This document shows positions 35,880 through 48,382 of a stretch of 64,000 nt of DNA, piece after piece. Position 1 is the stretch's first letter, and every line of letters starts with the position of its first letter. Below the pieces are notes generated by a model. It searched no databases. It worked only from the letters and a program-made list of their open reading frames with translations, and had not been told where the DNA came from. Position numbers and translations under genes: made by a program. Origin of the DNA: Epiperipatus broadwayi (lineage: Eukaryota > Onychophora > Udeonychophora > Euonychophora > Peripatidae); contig JAQFVV010006273.1 of assembly GCA_028023455.1 (NCBI GenBank), forward strand, positions 556,001-620,000, given 5' to 3'.

Positions 35880-36070
35880 TTGCCACGGCCTTCATAAAAA
35901 GTCGTGTGACCTGGGCTAATCTAATGTAGCATGGTTTGGAGTAAGAAAGAAAGATTATAATCCATCAGAGCTCTCCGCCATCAAATTAATTGCATGCTGA
36001 GCAAACTAAACTAAATTGAAGTCCATTATTAGCATCTGATGCCCGGTTGCAGGCTGTGAAGACTCCATTC
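35880..36070. promoter_or_regulatory. Candidate conserved non-coding element
   Basis: This island is clearly less AT-rich than its surroundings, has no reading frame and no repeat features, and is dense in factor-like motifs: ATTAATTGCAT (homeodomain/POU-like), TGCTGAGCA (MAF-like), several TAAT cores and GCTAATCTAAT. Such islands in AT-rich animal genomes are often developmental enhancers. This is inference from composition and motifs only. It could equally be an unrecognised repeat or an exon of a non-coding RNA. Confidence 0.35.
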
Positions 36071-38849
36071 AAAAAATAGGGAATTGGAAAAAAAAACATA
36101 CTTCAGTCCCTGAAGGGAAAAAATTTAAAGGAACAGCGTAGTAGGAAATCAGATCTTATTTAGTATTATATCAGGTAAAGCAAAAGCTAAGGCTAAAATA
36201 AATAAAACAGAATTTTTTCATTATCTTTAACAAAAAAAAAAAAAAACATTTTATCATCTTTAAAATAGCTATGTCTACATGTATGTGAATGCAGAAATAT
36301 ATGTTACGGGAATACTTATATATATATGTAGATATTATTGTAACGACCATTAATATCACAAAGCAGACGAAAAGCATAGGTTAATGTATATTTAACATTT
36401 GCATTTTTATGCTGACAAAACCTATCTTTACAACCTAAAACTATAAGTATATATTCAAGAAAACTGGCTCTGTCCTCAGTCATAAACTTTGACTTTTCAA
36501 ATAAACTGCTTTCAGAAATGCATACAATGATTTTTTTTTCACTATTTTCCTGACATTGTTTGTTCTATTTTAATAAATGCTTTAAGTTTTCCGAAATACG
36601 TATGTTTTAGAGCAAATTCTTTACATTACTTAATTGAATAACCATTTACTTATTTTTGCCTTTTTTATTATATTAATTTTCATAACATCTGACTGCTAAT
36701 GGTAATTTATGTTAAAAATGAGAAAATCACATTCATCAAAAACAATGTAGTAATCTGTAAAATTTCAAATTGTACTTATTGACAAACACCAATTAGCAAA
36801 ATAGTTTCTATTTTTGAAAGAAATAATAAGTAATTAAAATCTGAACAATTAATATATTTCTGAAAAACACACTGGGTAGATGGACTGAATAATATCGGAG
36901 TTATGGAAAACACTTTTCAATAAACATGAAAAGGAAGCTTTAACGAAATCAGATTAGATAAAGTTGTTAGATCAGGGCAACTATTGTAAAGGCAATTCTC
37001 CAAATTACCAAAAGAATTCATCAATGTATATAAGTTGATTTCTGCAGAAAATCTTCCCTGTTAGTGAAGTTACAAAGCTAGGTATAAGTGCAAAAAGTAT
37101 TTATTAGCATATCTCCGATTGAAGCAATAGAAAAACCATGTGTATGTCTGGTTGAAACTACTATGCATCTACCAAGATTTTTTATTTATATAGAATTCAG
37201 AACAAAATCACTTGATCCAGCCTTAACACCTACAGAGAATGTGTTGACCCGACTTAGGAATGATTTGCCTAACCACTTGAGTAGTTTTGCTTTCATGAAG
37301 ATAGAAAACTGATAAAACAACATACAAGTTACATCAGAACTCAAATAAACTGGATGAAAACAATTCAAATGATAACCCAGATTAGACCTTTACAACCTGA
37401 AAAAGAAAATGACCAATGGCAGATTAATTAAGGAATTTTCAATGCAACCTTTGGATCTGCACAGCTATTCATATATTAATATTTCTGCACATTCAAAATG
37501 ATTAACAACATTAAGAAATTTCTATAATTTAATTGTTTAAATGGCTTTAACTGTTTAAAGAAAATAGCAATCATATTGGATTTTTGAAGAATTGGCATAA
37601 ACACAATTTTTACAATAAATTCAATTAGCAGTATGAAAAAATCATATAGTTTATGTTAACATAAAAATACCAAAAATGTAAGATATCTGAAAAAATAAAC
37701 CATTAGCCATGCAAAATTTAAAAACTATATAAGATTTTAACATTTTTTTAAAAATTATTATGTTTATATTTCATCACAATTTCTACATTTTAATAGATAG
37801 ATTTTATTTTTTAAAAAGATTAAAACAGGTTCATTCCTTACAAAATTTCCAATAAAATGATATATTTAACATTTCATTAGTTTAAAACATCAAAAAGTAG
37901 AGTAATTTATACTTTTCATTCTTCTAAGAAATCCCCAAGAAATTATTCCTTGCCAGTGTCTGCACTCAGTGAATGAAGAGAAAGTAGCAGAGATGAATAA
38001 ATTGGTCGAAATACTCCTCAATCTGTTAAATGGCTTAGAATTAATTCATGGTGTAGCTAAACAGAGAAGATGAGATTTATATTTGATGCAATGTACAATA
38101 TTGATATTAATAAATAATAATCTTTTTATTATATCTTGCCTTTCCTGTTGTGAAAAACATTTCATTTTATTGGATAGAATCTATCTAAAATATAAAATCA
38201 AATGATTATTGCAAAATGATTGCTTACAAATAATAAAATATCACTGTAAGCAAAAAAATAAACATATAAATAAAAGTGCAGATATATCTTATCCAACAGA
38301 AATATTCATCACTAACTTTTCTCAGATAATTTAAGCTTTAATTGTGTCTATGAACCCCAACTTATGCTAAAAAACTCAATTCCAGAGTGTGAAAACAATT
38401 TGAATCCCCCTTGAATAACACTATAGAATTCCTATTTTCAGAAATATATAATAAATTATTTAAATTCAGCAAATTAGAACTTGATCCCATACAAACCTGG
38501 ATTGCATTCATTGATTTCCTTTCATTTTCTTGCATTCATTTATTTCCTTTCATTTGCTATCAACCATATCACTAAAACTAAACCCCCACCAATAAGATTA
38601 TTAACACTTGCAGATGAACTACATTAAAAAATCATTCATCATCCAATAGCAACAATATAAGAATAAAAATCTTCAGAAACCAATATAAATCAACATATGA
38701 AATACTTAGACAATATTTAGCAATTATGAAAAATATATCTAAACAGACCTCATTGTTGGTCAAGAAACTACATCTGATAGGTCTTACGACAAACCCCAAC
38801 TATCAGAGTATCTAACATACTGCATAATAAAAACACAATATATACAGGT
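36071..38849. other. Mostly AT-rich, no gene assigned
   Basis: The open frame at 37088-37312 (74 codons, no ATG at its proposed start, containing SLDPALTPTENVLTRLRNDL) has more normal amino-acid composition than random AT frames. I do not recognise it and there is no support around it. A less AT-rich patch lies near 37930-38080. Near 38520-38560 the phrase GCATTCATTGATTTCCTTTC is repeated with small changes. Confidence 0.4.
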
Positions 38850-39300
38850 GACAATATAATGCATTCTATGTTTATTGACTACAAAAGCAAGCTGCAAAGC
38901 AGGGAGACATTCAACCCTTCCTCAAACTTCCTCAGACAATCTGAACACATTCCTTTTTTTACACAAGAGGAACTTAGTACAAAACTTGTTTCTCTTCCAG
39001 ACTCATGTCATCCAAATATTCATGGCATTCCATGCTTTGTTTTTAACATTCAAATACTTATACCTTGTAAACATTAGTAATCATCTATTTAAACAAGCCT
39101 ACCGTATACATGAAATTTACCCAATATCTCTTGTATACTTAAAAAACACCATTTAATATTTTAGGCCAATTTCAATGACTCCACTAGTAATTAACATTTT
39201 AAAATCTAACACTAAAAGACAAAACTAGATCCATAATTATTACCTGCATTATCTAAATACCAATTTGCAAAAAAAAAAAAAAAAGGGTGCTTCAAAAAAC
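38850..39300 (+). pseudogene. LINE ORF2 fragment, region at the start of the reverse transcriptase
   Basis: The pieces correspond to the start of the LINE at 28832, and extend further upstream of it. KIYPISL-like text and YLKNTI (about 39115-39150) lead to FRPISMTPLVINI (39161-39200), which matches NIRPISMTPLLNK. Then YQFAKKK and GAS (about 39260-39290) match NQYGKKGSS. Upstream, two overlapping frames (38859-39077 and 38875-39156) share a less AT-rich composition and probably hold the pre-RT linker in shifted frames. An A run at 39267-39283 has disrupted the reading frame. It stops before the active site. It is probably the same L1/Tx1-like family. Confidence 0.55.
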
Positions 39301-39724
39301 CACTCCAAGATTTACTACCTATGAATGACACTATGAGGCTACACTTGGTCCCCTTTAGTTCACGTGCCAGCAGTAGCAAAGAGTAAAACATGAGACTCAG
39401 AGATGAATTAACATTTATAGATATGACTCAACTAAACACACACGTCTATGGCTTATGCATATTTAAATAATTCTTAAATAAACAAGAATTAGAATGATTT
39501 GAGTGGATTGAAACGAACTATGAAAAAATATGTTAAACCATATTATATTTTATATCTTTTAATAAAACAATCAAATCATTAAGACAGTTAACTTTCTGTG
39601 CAGGAATTCACCACAGAGGTTACAATTAGATAAGTAAGTGAATTATAGAATCTCATCATATTCACTGGACAATTAAATCGGAACTTATTCCTTTAACATT
39701 TTATGACATTATAATCTACAGTTT
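39301..39724. other. AT-rich stretch, no gene seen
   Basis: There is no recognised feature after the LINE fragment. Confidence 0.5.
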
Positions 39725-39850
39725 TAATTATGCCTATTTCATGCTATGGCATGCCTATAAAGTTTGCATGCAGACAATTTTAATTACAATTACTCTAGGT
39801 ACCTTGAAGCTGGCCTAAATTAGCTCTATACAGATTATTATTACATAACT
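39725..39850. promoter_or_regulatory. Weak candidate conserved non-coding element
   Basis: This is a short block with repeated GCATGC (three within about 35 bp), TTTGCATGCAG and paired homeodomain-like sites (TTTTAATTACAATTA), outside any recognised repeat. The suggestion rests on motif density only. Confidence 0.2.
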
Positions 39851-40400
39851 AGATCATGCATTTAAATCAAAGTTGAATTTATTAATATGAATGGCAGAAT
39901 GAACTGGGATCTGTTATAGCAAAGTTTCTGATACTATTGCACTACATTAACCAAAATAAAATGATGTCTCGAATGTGTGTTTACTCATGGACTCTATCAA
40001 CTCAATGATCAGTTCTTATGGACTGTACAACTTGCTATGATAAGAGAACATTTCATTCTGGAGGTCTGATTAGCTTGAAACATGAACAATCTGAACCCTC
40101 ATATTCCAGTTCTAAGGAAAGCTATCAGAACAAAAATATGGAATGGCCTTAAACCAAATTCCATTTAATACAATATATGTATATAGCAAGGCGCTTATGC
40201 ATGTATGTGTGCTTTATAAAGAATACATTCATCATGCTAATGATCATCAATTATTACAAATCTAAACTGCACAACATCTATAGCTTCTTTCCACAAAACC
40301 ATTGTAAGTTGTGTTCTGATCTATCATGTCAGCTGCTGGATGGTGCTATTTCTAGCTTCATTTCTAGATATATGCTGTTTCTGCAACTGCACTTGAGCAT

Positions 40401-40531
40401 TTAAGCCTTCTTTCTACAATAAATCCTAGAAAAAGTGTTAACTCGGAGTTAAACCTTCTTTCTACGATAAAATCTAGAAAGTGTTAACTCGGAGTTAAAC
40501 CTTTCTATGATAAAACATAGAAAGTCTTAAC
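40401..40531. repeat. Three tandem hairpin units (about 46-48 bp)
   Basis: Units start near 40401, 40449 and 40495. Each carries TTTCTAYRAT and TAGAAA arms. In the third unit CTTTCTATG pairs perfectly with CATAGAAAG around ATAAAA. The first two units end with the palindrome AACTCGGAGTT. Substitutions on one arm tend to be matched on the other. The function is unknown. Confidence 0.75.
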
Positions 40532-40911
40532 TTTCCTCCTGCTAATGCTATGACTTTTTACTATGCTAAAAGAAGAGGAAAATGCTGTAGTTGTTTGTGT
40601 TATGTACTATATCATAATGCTGTGTTATATATTTCATGTAACAGTATCGTACGAGGGTGTGTTAAGTTGATCGTGTCAAAATTATTTAAATTTTCATTGG
40701 GACCTTTTTTTCATATGAATTGATGTACTGTTACCTTCTAACAATTTTAACAGAGTCGGGATTGTTTCTCATAAAGCTGTAAGCCTCCTAAATTCTCTAT
40801 TAGGGTAGCACAATATAATGACGATCACGCTTTAAGTCACATTTTAGCGAGTAATTTTCTGAGACCAAGAATATGGCTAATTCGAACACAGAAAACTTAA
40901 AAATATGAGAA

Positions 40912-41145
40912 TTGCCAGACATGAAAGCCAGCGCTATAACATTTCTACAGCAGAAAAACATCCTGCTGAAAGAAAAGAGATGTTTATGCAGCAAAAACAT
41001 GCGACATGAGGTCCATAAACATCTTTGGACTTTCATTTGTAAGTCTCATTCTTGCCAATGGAAATGTTCACTTTGTAAGGGCAGCTTGTTTGAGGAATTC
41101 CAAATGGCCTTTGTCAAATGTAAAATAAAAGTACAGCTTGTTTGA
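40912..41145 (+). pseudogene. Possible N-terminal zinc finger of a Merlin-type transposase
   Basis: The frame reads FLQQKNILLKEKRC then CSKNMRHEV and later QWKCSLCKGSLFEEF. This is the pattern seen at the start of the Merlin transposase at 57.8 kb in this window (FLQNCELLPKRKLC, then QWQCNLKDC). The DDE domain is missing; the sequence runs straight into the minisatellite. The start is arbitrary since no ATG context is clear. The similarity is short, so this is a tentative call. Confidence 0.4.
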
Positions 41146-41890
41146 GGAATTCCAAATGGCCTTTGTCAAATGTAAAATAAAAGTAACTTAAATTTTATTT
41201 AAACATACATCCCTTCTCCCAATAATTGTTGTCAATCAAATGTAAAATAAAAGTAATGTAAATTATTATTTAAACATACACAAAAATGACCCACCCCTCC
41301 TACTAATTATTGTCAATAAAATGTAAACCAATAAAAGTAACGTAAATTATTATTTAAACATAACCCAAATTACTATTTGAACATACATCAAGAAAGACCC
41401 TTTTGTCAATAAAAATTAAAAAAACAACTATTACTGTCCCATTGTCAAAAATATTATTAAGGAAAAATAATTTATAAATGAAAGAAAGTAAAATTGGTTG
41501 TCTGAAATCAAATGTAAAATAAAAATAACTTAAATTATTATTTAAACATACCCAAAAAAAAAACCCTTCTCCCAATAATTGTTGTCAATCAAATGTAAAA
41601 TAAAAGTAACATAAATTATTATTTAATCATACACAAAAATACCCCTTCCACTAATTGTTAAAAAGTAATGTAAATTATTATTTAAAGATACATAAAAAAA
41701 CCCGTTCTCTCTTGAATTTTGTCAATCAAATTTTAAAAAACAGTAATACTATTTAAAAAACCCAAATTACTATTTGAATATATACCAAAAAAGACCTTCT
41801 TGTCAATAAAAATTAAAAAAACAACTATTATTATTGTCCAATTGTCAAAAATATTATTTGGGAAAAATAATTTATAAATGAAATAAAGTA
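41083..41890. repeat. Minisatellite with higher-order structure
   Basis: A 51-bp unit (CAGCTTGTTTGAGG ... AATAAAAGTA) is first duplicated exactly at 41083-41133 and 41134-41184. Then a phrase of roughly 80-95 bp (TGTCAATCAAATGTAAAAT, AAAAGTAAYRTAAATTATT, ATTTAAACATAC, C-rich patch) recurs several times. A longer block (CCCAAATTACTATTTGAA ... GGAAAAATAATTTATAAATG) occurs at about 41366-41480 and again at about 41761-41880, giving a higher-order period of about 400 bp. It starts inside the possible Merlin fragment. Confidence 0.8.
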
Positions 41891-44830
41891 ATATTTGTAA
41901 ACAAAAAAAAAGAAGTCAATATTAATAAAGAATTGCTAGTCCGGGGACATTATATTAATGTGTTTTTGGTTAGCATCAACACCATCAAGTGGCTGACAGG
42001 ATAGATCAGCACACAACCCCATTGTATACCAGTTCATAGTTTGGCATATCTAAACATGCTAAAGAGGGATAATTAAGTGATCTAGCTTATAATTAACCCT
42101 TTTAGTTCATACCATAATTTTAGGGATGAATAAATCATAATAAGGACTTACTTATTTAATTCAAATATGCTTTAAAATATCTCTCTTGCATTAATCAACT
42201 AGATAATTTCTTAATAATGTGCAAACTTAATTAGTGAGCTAATATATAGTAGATATTTTATTATATATGATAGGTTTTCAGACTGGAGACTTACATGTAT
42301 GCTTGGATGCATATAAGTTATTTATGGAGAGCTTCTAATCACCTCTCTCACCCTTCTTCTACAGAATCTGAATATCAATCTCCACTCTGAATAAGTCATA
42401 GCATAAATTCATAAAAATAATATAATAAAAAAGGCATAACAGCAGATAGAAATATATTTAGAGTGTAATTTAAATTTAACAAGAGTTACATTATTGAGTT
42501 ATTTTAATTTAAAGAGTTAGTAATATTTACTGAGGCTAAAACCTCGAGAATATGCGTGTAAAATGTGATAGTAGGGATCTCTACAGTAGGCAAGTTTTAC
42601 AAAGTAGTTATTCTTAAATTATTTTAAAAAATTAGTTACAGCTTGATTACAGAATTTATTCAATAGATAAAGTTTAAATGATAAGTTTGTGTACATTTAT
42701 ATACATCCAGCTTAGAATTATTTATGAAATTAATAATGGAAGTTTATTACAGAGCTTGCGGATTATTTTAATAATCTCTGCTGAGGCGTCTTCTCTCCAT
42801 GGCATTTGGCACTGCTATTCTTGGCTGATCTGGTTCATCATTATTTTCTGGGCAGACTGCTGGTTTGAACTTCTCCCATCACTGCTGACTTGTCTCTCAC
42901 AAGGGCAGACAGCAAAAGGTAGCCTTTCTAGCCTTGTTTCTTCATTGTACAGTAATACAAGTTTAAATATTACAGAGTATACCTTTTTAAATTAAAATCA
43001 GAAGTTTTATAATAACCCACTGCACCCCCTGAAAACGTCATGATTTGTTGACAAGTTGAGATAAATTTAGTCTTTATTTTACATCTGTGTTATTAGTTTT
43101 ACAAACAGACTATTACCTTGGTAATTGAGAAAAATAGCGTAGTTATCTAGCTTTCTCTTTGTTACAAAACTAAATTTAATATTTTTTAAGTTTACTCTTG
43201 TTTTTACAAATTTTAAAACTCAGGTATGGTCAGCTAATTTCAAAGAAATAAACCTCTATAAAAACAAATAAATCTCTATAAAAGCAGATTTTAACTTGGA
43301 AAACATTCTAATATATATGTGAATCTGTTAGCTTAGAAATTATAACTTTTATACAAAGAGCTAATTAGTCTAAGAGATTTATCATCTCCAAGAAATAAAT
43401 AAAATTTAAAAAGAAATAACAAGGTTCAAAATCTATGTATATATGTATGTGTGAAAATTTACATACCAGGTAATGTTTAAATTTACCATTTAAATTTATT
43501 ACTTTAAAATTTATAATTATTTATGTGTGCTTTATTTATATAGTTCAGTTAACATTATTTGAAGAACGCATTTATAAAATATACATACATACCTTCCTAT
43601 ATCTTTTTTAAAAGTTATTTTTAGTTAATAATGCTAATTTGAAGGGGTTATAACTAGAAAAAATATAGTACTATGGAACATAGTAAGTGAAACAATATGA
43701 TGGATAAAGAATACTGTTTCACTATTGATGATTAGCTAGCTAGATAATAAAAGAACAATATAGACTAATAGTTGAATAACACCTAAGGATGTACAGTTTA
43801 AGTAATAGAATAATTGAGGGATGGCTAAAGTGAGATAAACGAGCTGACAATATACAGTAAAATAAAGCTACATATGATGAACATGATCTTAGGTAATCCA
43901 GGCATAGTGAATTCTTAATACATGAAATATCATAAATAAAACTATGGATTAACTTAAATAATGATTTGAAAAATTGAATAATTTAATATATAAACTTTAA
44001 TAATTGCATGATGTCATAATCATATATACATCTCATGCAAAATATGTTCAATTGCTTATTTATGGTTAATAATTTATTGTTAGGGGGGATATGATAATGA
44101 GACAAGATTAGAGTTGCAATTGATACATATATAAATATACACTTAATATAGTGCAGTTTTGGATATGTCATTACTAATTAAACAAACCTTCACATAATAA
44201 TTTAACAATATTCACACTAAATTAGAATTGAGACAAATAAGTAATGAATGACCATCTAGAAATGTATCTAAATAATTAAACACGTTGTTTACAATTATAA
44301 TCAAATTAATCTATATATATATATTGTACCGATGTAATCATTACATATTTCTAATAGTTAACGAGAGGAATTTTATTGAAAGAAAATTTTAAAAAATGTT
44401 ATTTTTAAAAGTTAGTTTAAATTTCAGAAAGATTTTCATGAAAGTTTGAGAAAAGGAAAAGAACAAAAGAAAAAGGAGGAAGAAAGATTTCGGTAATAAA
44501 TCAAAATTAAAGAAAAAACAATTAGCATTGTTAGTTTTAAATTAATAAAATAAATCGCTTGTTTTGTCTTGAAATAGGAAATGTGTGTCTATAAAAATTA
44601 ATTAAAAGAAAGGAATTTTTGATGATAAAATGGAAAGCTAATGCAATGTAGATAAAAGAACTGAAAACTTAAAATCAAAACAATGGAAATAATTAACAAA
44701 CAAAGGGACTACGACTACTGTTTGATTGAAATAAAATAACCAATGGAAGGGAATGAAGTTTGAAAAGGAATGAAGGCTCAATAGGATTGAATCAGATTGC
44801 TCGGTCGACCCTCAGATAAGAAATGCTAGC
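41891..44830. other. AT-rich stretch, one unexplained less AT-rich patch
   Basis: No gene is assigned. The patch at about 42770-42930 is less AT-rich and lies in a 105-codon frame (42678-42995, no ATG at its start) rich in Ser, Leu, Ile and Trp. I do not recognise it, and it could be part of an LTR. A small hairpin GAGG-CTAAAA-CCTC lies at about 42531-42545. Confidence 0.4.
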
Positions 44831-44907
44831 TATAAAATGGGAGATTTTGTATTGTTTATTATTCAATCAGGCATTCATAAAATTAATTATTAATTATTCA
44901 GAATAAA
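44831..44907 (+). promoter_or_regulatory. Core promoter with nearby poly(A) signal, LTR-like
   Basis: TATAAAA (44831-44837) is followed about 30 bp downstream by TTCAATCAGG (44862-44870), which resembles an arthropod/invertebrate initiator (TCAGT type). AATAAA follows at 44902-44907. TATA box, initiator and polyadenylation signal packed in under 80 bp is the hallmark of a retroviral-type LTR (U3-R-U5). The less AT-rich sequence after 44930 could be the end of the LTR or the adjoining internal part. No partner LTR was found, so a solo LTR or a coincidence are both possible. Confidence 0.4.
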
Positions 44908-46451
44908 CATCCTATCATCTAGAATGCGCTGCTGAATCCATCGGATCATGCGGCTAGCCTGAACCTCTCTGCAATAACATCAGCAGTCAGTTCGAGGGAG
45001 AAATTATGTCCATGTAAAACTGGAAAGCATCGGAGTGTCCATGTTAAAATCCACAAAAAAATTCCTATACATCCCAGCTGATTAGAATCAGGAGAACCAG
45101 CAGAAACTACATTGCCTTATTCGTGTGTTCAAATTCTAGGTAAACATTCATTGTGTCTTCAATATTAAACATTTCAAGAACTATAATTTAAATTTAAACC
45201 AAATATAGAACTATTAATGATCTAGGTACATGAATTAGCTTAATTTTCATAATAAGACTTTTAAATCAAAGACCTCATTAGTTATGTGTGTGCAATATAT
45301 AATTAAATGTTTTATTTTATTTATTATTATATGTGTGTAATTTGAACATATTAAATGTATAGCTTAATATAATGTGTATATGCATTTATTATAAGGCAAG
45401 AACGAGCATTTAAGGAAAGCTCAAAATAAATATTTTTTAATTATTGTTAAGTAAGAATGAAAGTAAGGGAGGATTGGTCAAATATGTGTGATATAAATAA
45501 TAGGAATAGATATTTGTAGTGTAGACAGAGAAATGAGAATATCTAAAGTCCGATGAGCTAGCTGGGAAGTCAGGTACTAACTTCATAGCTGGATGAGCAA
45601 GCACGTTAGTTACTTCTGTAATTAACAGGTGCCTAAAGGTTTTTTTCTTAAAAATAAATAAAGTGTTTGGGTGACCAGTGTTATAATTTAGTAGCAGAGA
45701 ATTAATATTATTGGTAGCTTGCTACCAGTGATATTATTATCTATCTCAAAGATTGGTAGCCTTCAATGATAGTACATAGAAACTAAACAAAAGGGATTGA
45801 ATATATAAATCTAAAAAAAAATAGATGTTTCCATCTCTTTGTTAACAAATAAAATAAGGTGGGCGGCACAATATAATCATGATATATATGATCAATGCCA
45901 CTTCTATCATACGTGAAATACATATATATCTCAAGAAACAATAACATGTTACAATAAATATGAGCTTTTATTCATCCATAACTTTTATGAAGCTTAACAA
46001 TATTGAATAAGAAATGACATAGTAATCCCTCAGGGAATCATTTATTCAAAGGGCAAACAGCTTAATGTAAGCTTGATCACAACATTCTAAGTACAAATAA
46101 ATGAAGAACAAATGGTTTATTATTATCACAGCATTACAACTTATAGATATTAAATAGGCATGAATGTAAAATATTGAGAAGTGGCAGTACTAGCATAGAT
46201 GACAGCCATAGAAGCTTTAGTCCATTTCTGGCTGATGAAATGCTTCATTTTATTAAAGAAAAGGAGTATATCCGTGCTTCTGGCAAAGCCATATCTCAAG
46301 ATGGGAGTCGGTAGGAAGATGCAATGGGCCAGCTATCCCAGAATCACCCCACACAGAGCATTTGCTACTCTAACCAAACTGTCCTAGGGAATAGACATGT
46401 ACCCCATGACTAGAATGAATATGACAAGGTGGGCTCAGAGTTTCTGATAAA
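44908..46451. other. Mixed stretch, no gene assigned
   Basis: Less AT-rich sequence at about 44930-45130 follows the promoter-like site and could belong to the same element. Another such patch at about 46170-46440 contains a 62-codon frame (46199-46387) with no recognised motif. The rest is AT-rich. Confidence 0.4.
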
Positions 46452-46711
46452 CCCAAATGACAAAGCAATTATAAACACAAAATAAGATTGGCATCTGCTA
46501 GCAATGCTGAAATAAGTATGTCCCTAATGACATTGAACTGACTTAAAGCCTTAAATAAATCAAATATCAAGCATAATGATAATCCCAAATGACAAAGCAA
46601 TTATAAACCCAAAATAAGACTGGCATCTGCTAGAAATGCTGAAATATGTATGTCCCTGATGACGTTGAACTGACTTAAAGCCTTAAATAAATCAAATATC
46701 AAGCATAATGA
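46452..46711. repeat. Tandem duplication, 132-bp period
   Basis: 46452-46580 and 46584-46711 are near-identical (few substitutions), beginning CCCAAATGACAAAGCAATTA and ending with TCAAGCATAATGA. It is a recent local duplication with no coding content. Confidence 0.9.
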
Positions 46712-48349
46712 CATGAACCACTAATAAAACATATTATAGTATTAATTATTGTTTAAATAAACTATTTGAATGTCATAGTAATAAGAAGAGTGTATTATCC
46801 CTTCATTAAATAGGTCCCATATGCATTTGGGGTGAACAGTAAAATATTACAATAAAAGTACACTCGACAGGCATTACAAGTAAATGGTGATTTTATTATA
46901 ATCATGGGAATGATGATCATCAAAATTACTATAGAATATTTAGAAGTATGACTCAATTAATAGCATTAATAACTAACAATAAGTATATTATTAACAATAT
47001 AGATCAGTCTTAATAGTGATCTGCTATTAATATATAAAATTATTTAATCAGTACTCAACCTAATGAGCGAATGTTTTTATAATGAAATATAATCAATTAA
47101 CCCGTCCCCCAAAAGCTGGGAGTTATTATACTGATAGACATACTTGCTAGGTTGGGTTAGATTGGCATATTAATTTAAGTTCAAATAAAGTACATAAACA
47201 TAAAATAATATATAAGAAAATTTATTGCACTAAAATACAGGAAGAGACTAAAATGTGAAATGGATGAAAGATAATACAGATTATTTTTTGTAGGGTTATA
47301 GAAAGTCATACAGTGAGAAATTAAGACAGAAATATATAACTGGCACTACAATGCCATTATATTGATAAACAAAGAATTATATTTATAATGTTAAAATAGA
47401 GTGTGTGTGTGTGTATATATATATAATTGAAATAGAATATGCAAGGTCTTTAAAATAGCATTGAATAGTTATCTCCCAATGTTCTGTGGGTTTTCAGGCT
47501 GGGCGGATCCATAATCTTGTGAAACAGTTCATATTCGAACACAGATAGCACTCATTTCACTAGGTAGCATTCTCATTATAAATTATTTCACAAATCTCAT
47601 TAGGCAGTCCATCAGTTCATGGATAAGGAATGGCATTGTAGCACAGAGATCATCTTGGCAAAACTGGGAAAAGGTGAACTTGATCCCACTACTTGATGAT
47701 CATAATGTTAAAATTTTGATTGTCATGGATTTGGTTAGTCGCTGTACTTAGAAAAGAACCTTAATCTCTCCCCTGTATTGAATTTAACTCTATTTATACT
47801 CAGTTACATTGTTTTATGAATGCTTTTAGAAAATCACTTGAGGCAATGCGAATATCAACTTACCTCATGCTATTTCTAGCAGCAGGAAATGTGCCTTTGT
47901 CTTTACATAGCAGAAGATACAATTTATTGATAAATTCTATACGGTATCGATCAAATCTATTTCTAGTTTAAAAACAGATTCGATTAAATATAATTTCCAT
48001 TTAACAATTTGTAACTAAAATTAATTGAATAGAGTGATTTTGTTAAATTTTGCTAATGGATTGCTCTACTGTTCACAAAACTTACATTACTCTAATTGCC
48101 TTCTAGAACCTTCTCAAATGTTGCATCAATTTCTATGACCATTTTATATTAAATAATATGAAAAAAAAAAAATATTAAAACAAAAATATTAGTAATATTT
48201 ACATAACACATAAGTATCCATTATATATATGTAAACACATATACACAACTCTTGATTATTTAGGGATTTTAAACTACAATTAATTCTACAATTTTAATAC
48301 TTAAAATGCATATTCCAATTTATTATTTAAGACCAGGAGTTGCATGTAT
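46712..48349. other. AT-rich stretch, no gene assigned
   Basis: A (GT)n(AT)n microsatellite lies at about 47400-47425. A less AT-rich patch at 47480-47770 might be further retroelement sequence on the minus strand, downstream of the Ty3/gypsy copy at 48.65 kb, but no integrase motif was seen. Confidence 0.4.
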
Positions 48350-48382
48350 CTGTGTGTTTTGACTCACTGGATATGAATGGAT

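Noticed and set aside
37088-37312. 74-codon frame with near-normal composition
   Set aside because: No recognisable domain, no ATG at its proposed start, no splice or promoter support.
40640-40680. TACGAGGGTGTGTTAAG resembling a mariner terminal repeat
   Set aside because: No matching inverted end or mariner transposase was found.
42678-42995. 105-codon frame in a less AT-rich patch
   Set aside because: No motif was recognised; it could be LTR sequence, but no partner was seen.
46229-46260. CTGATGA followed by AATGCTTCATT, a hammerhead-like start
   Set aside because: No GAAA at the right distance with a pairing stem III and no stem I partner.
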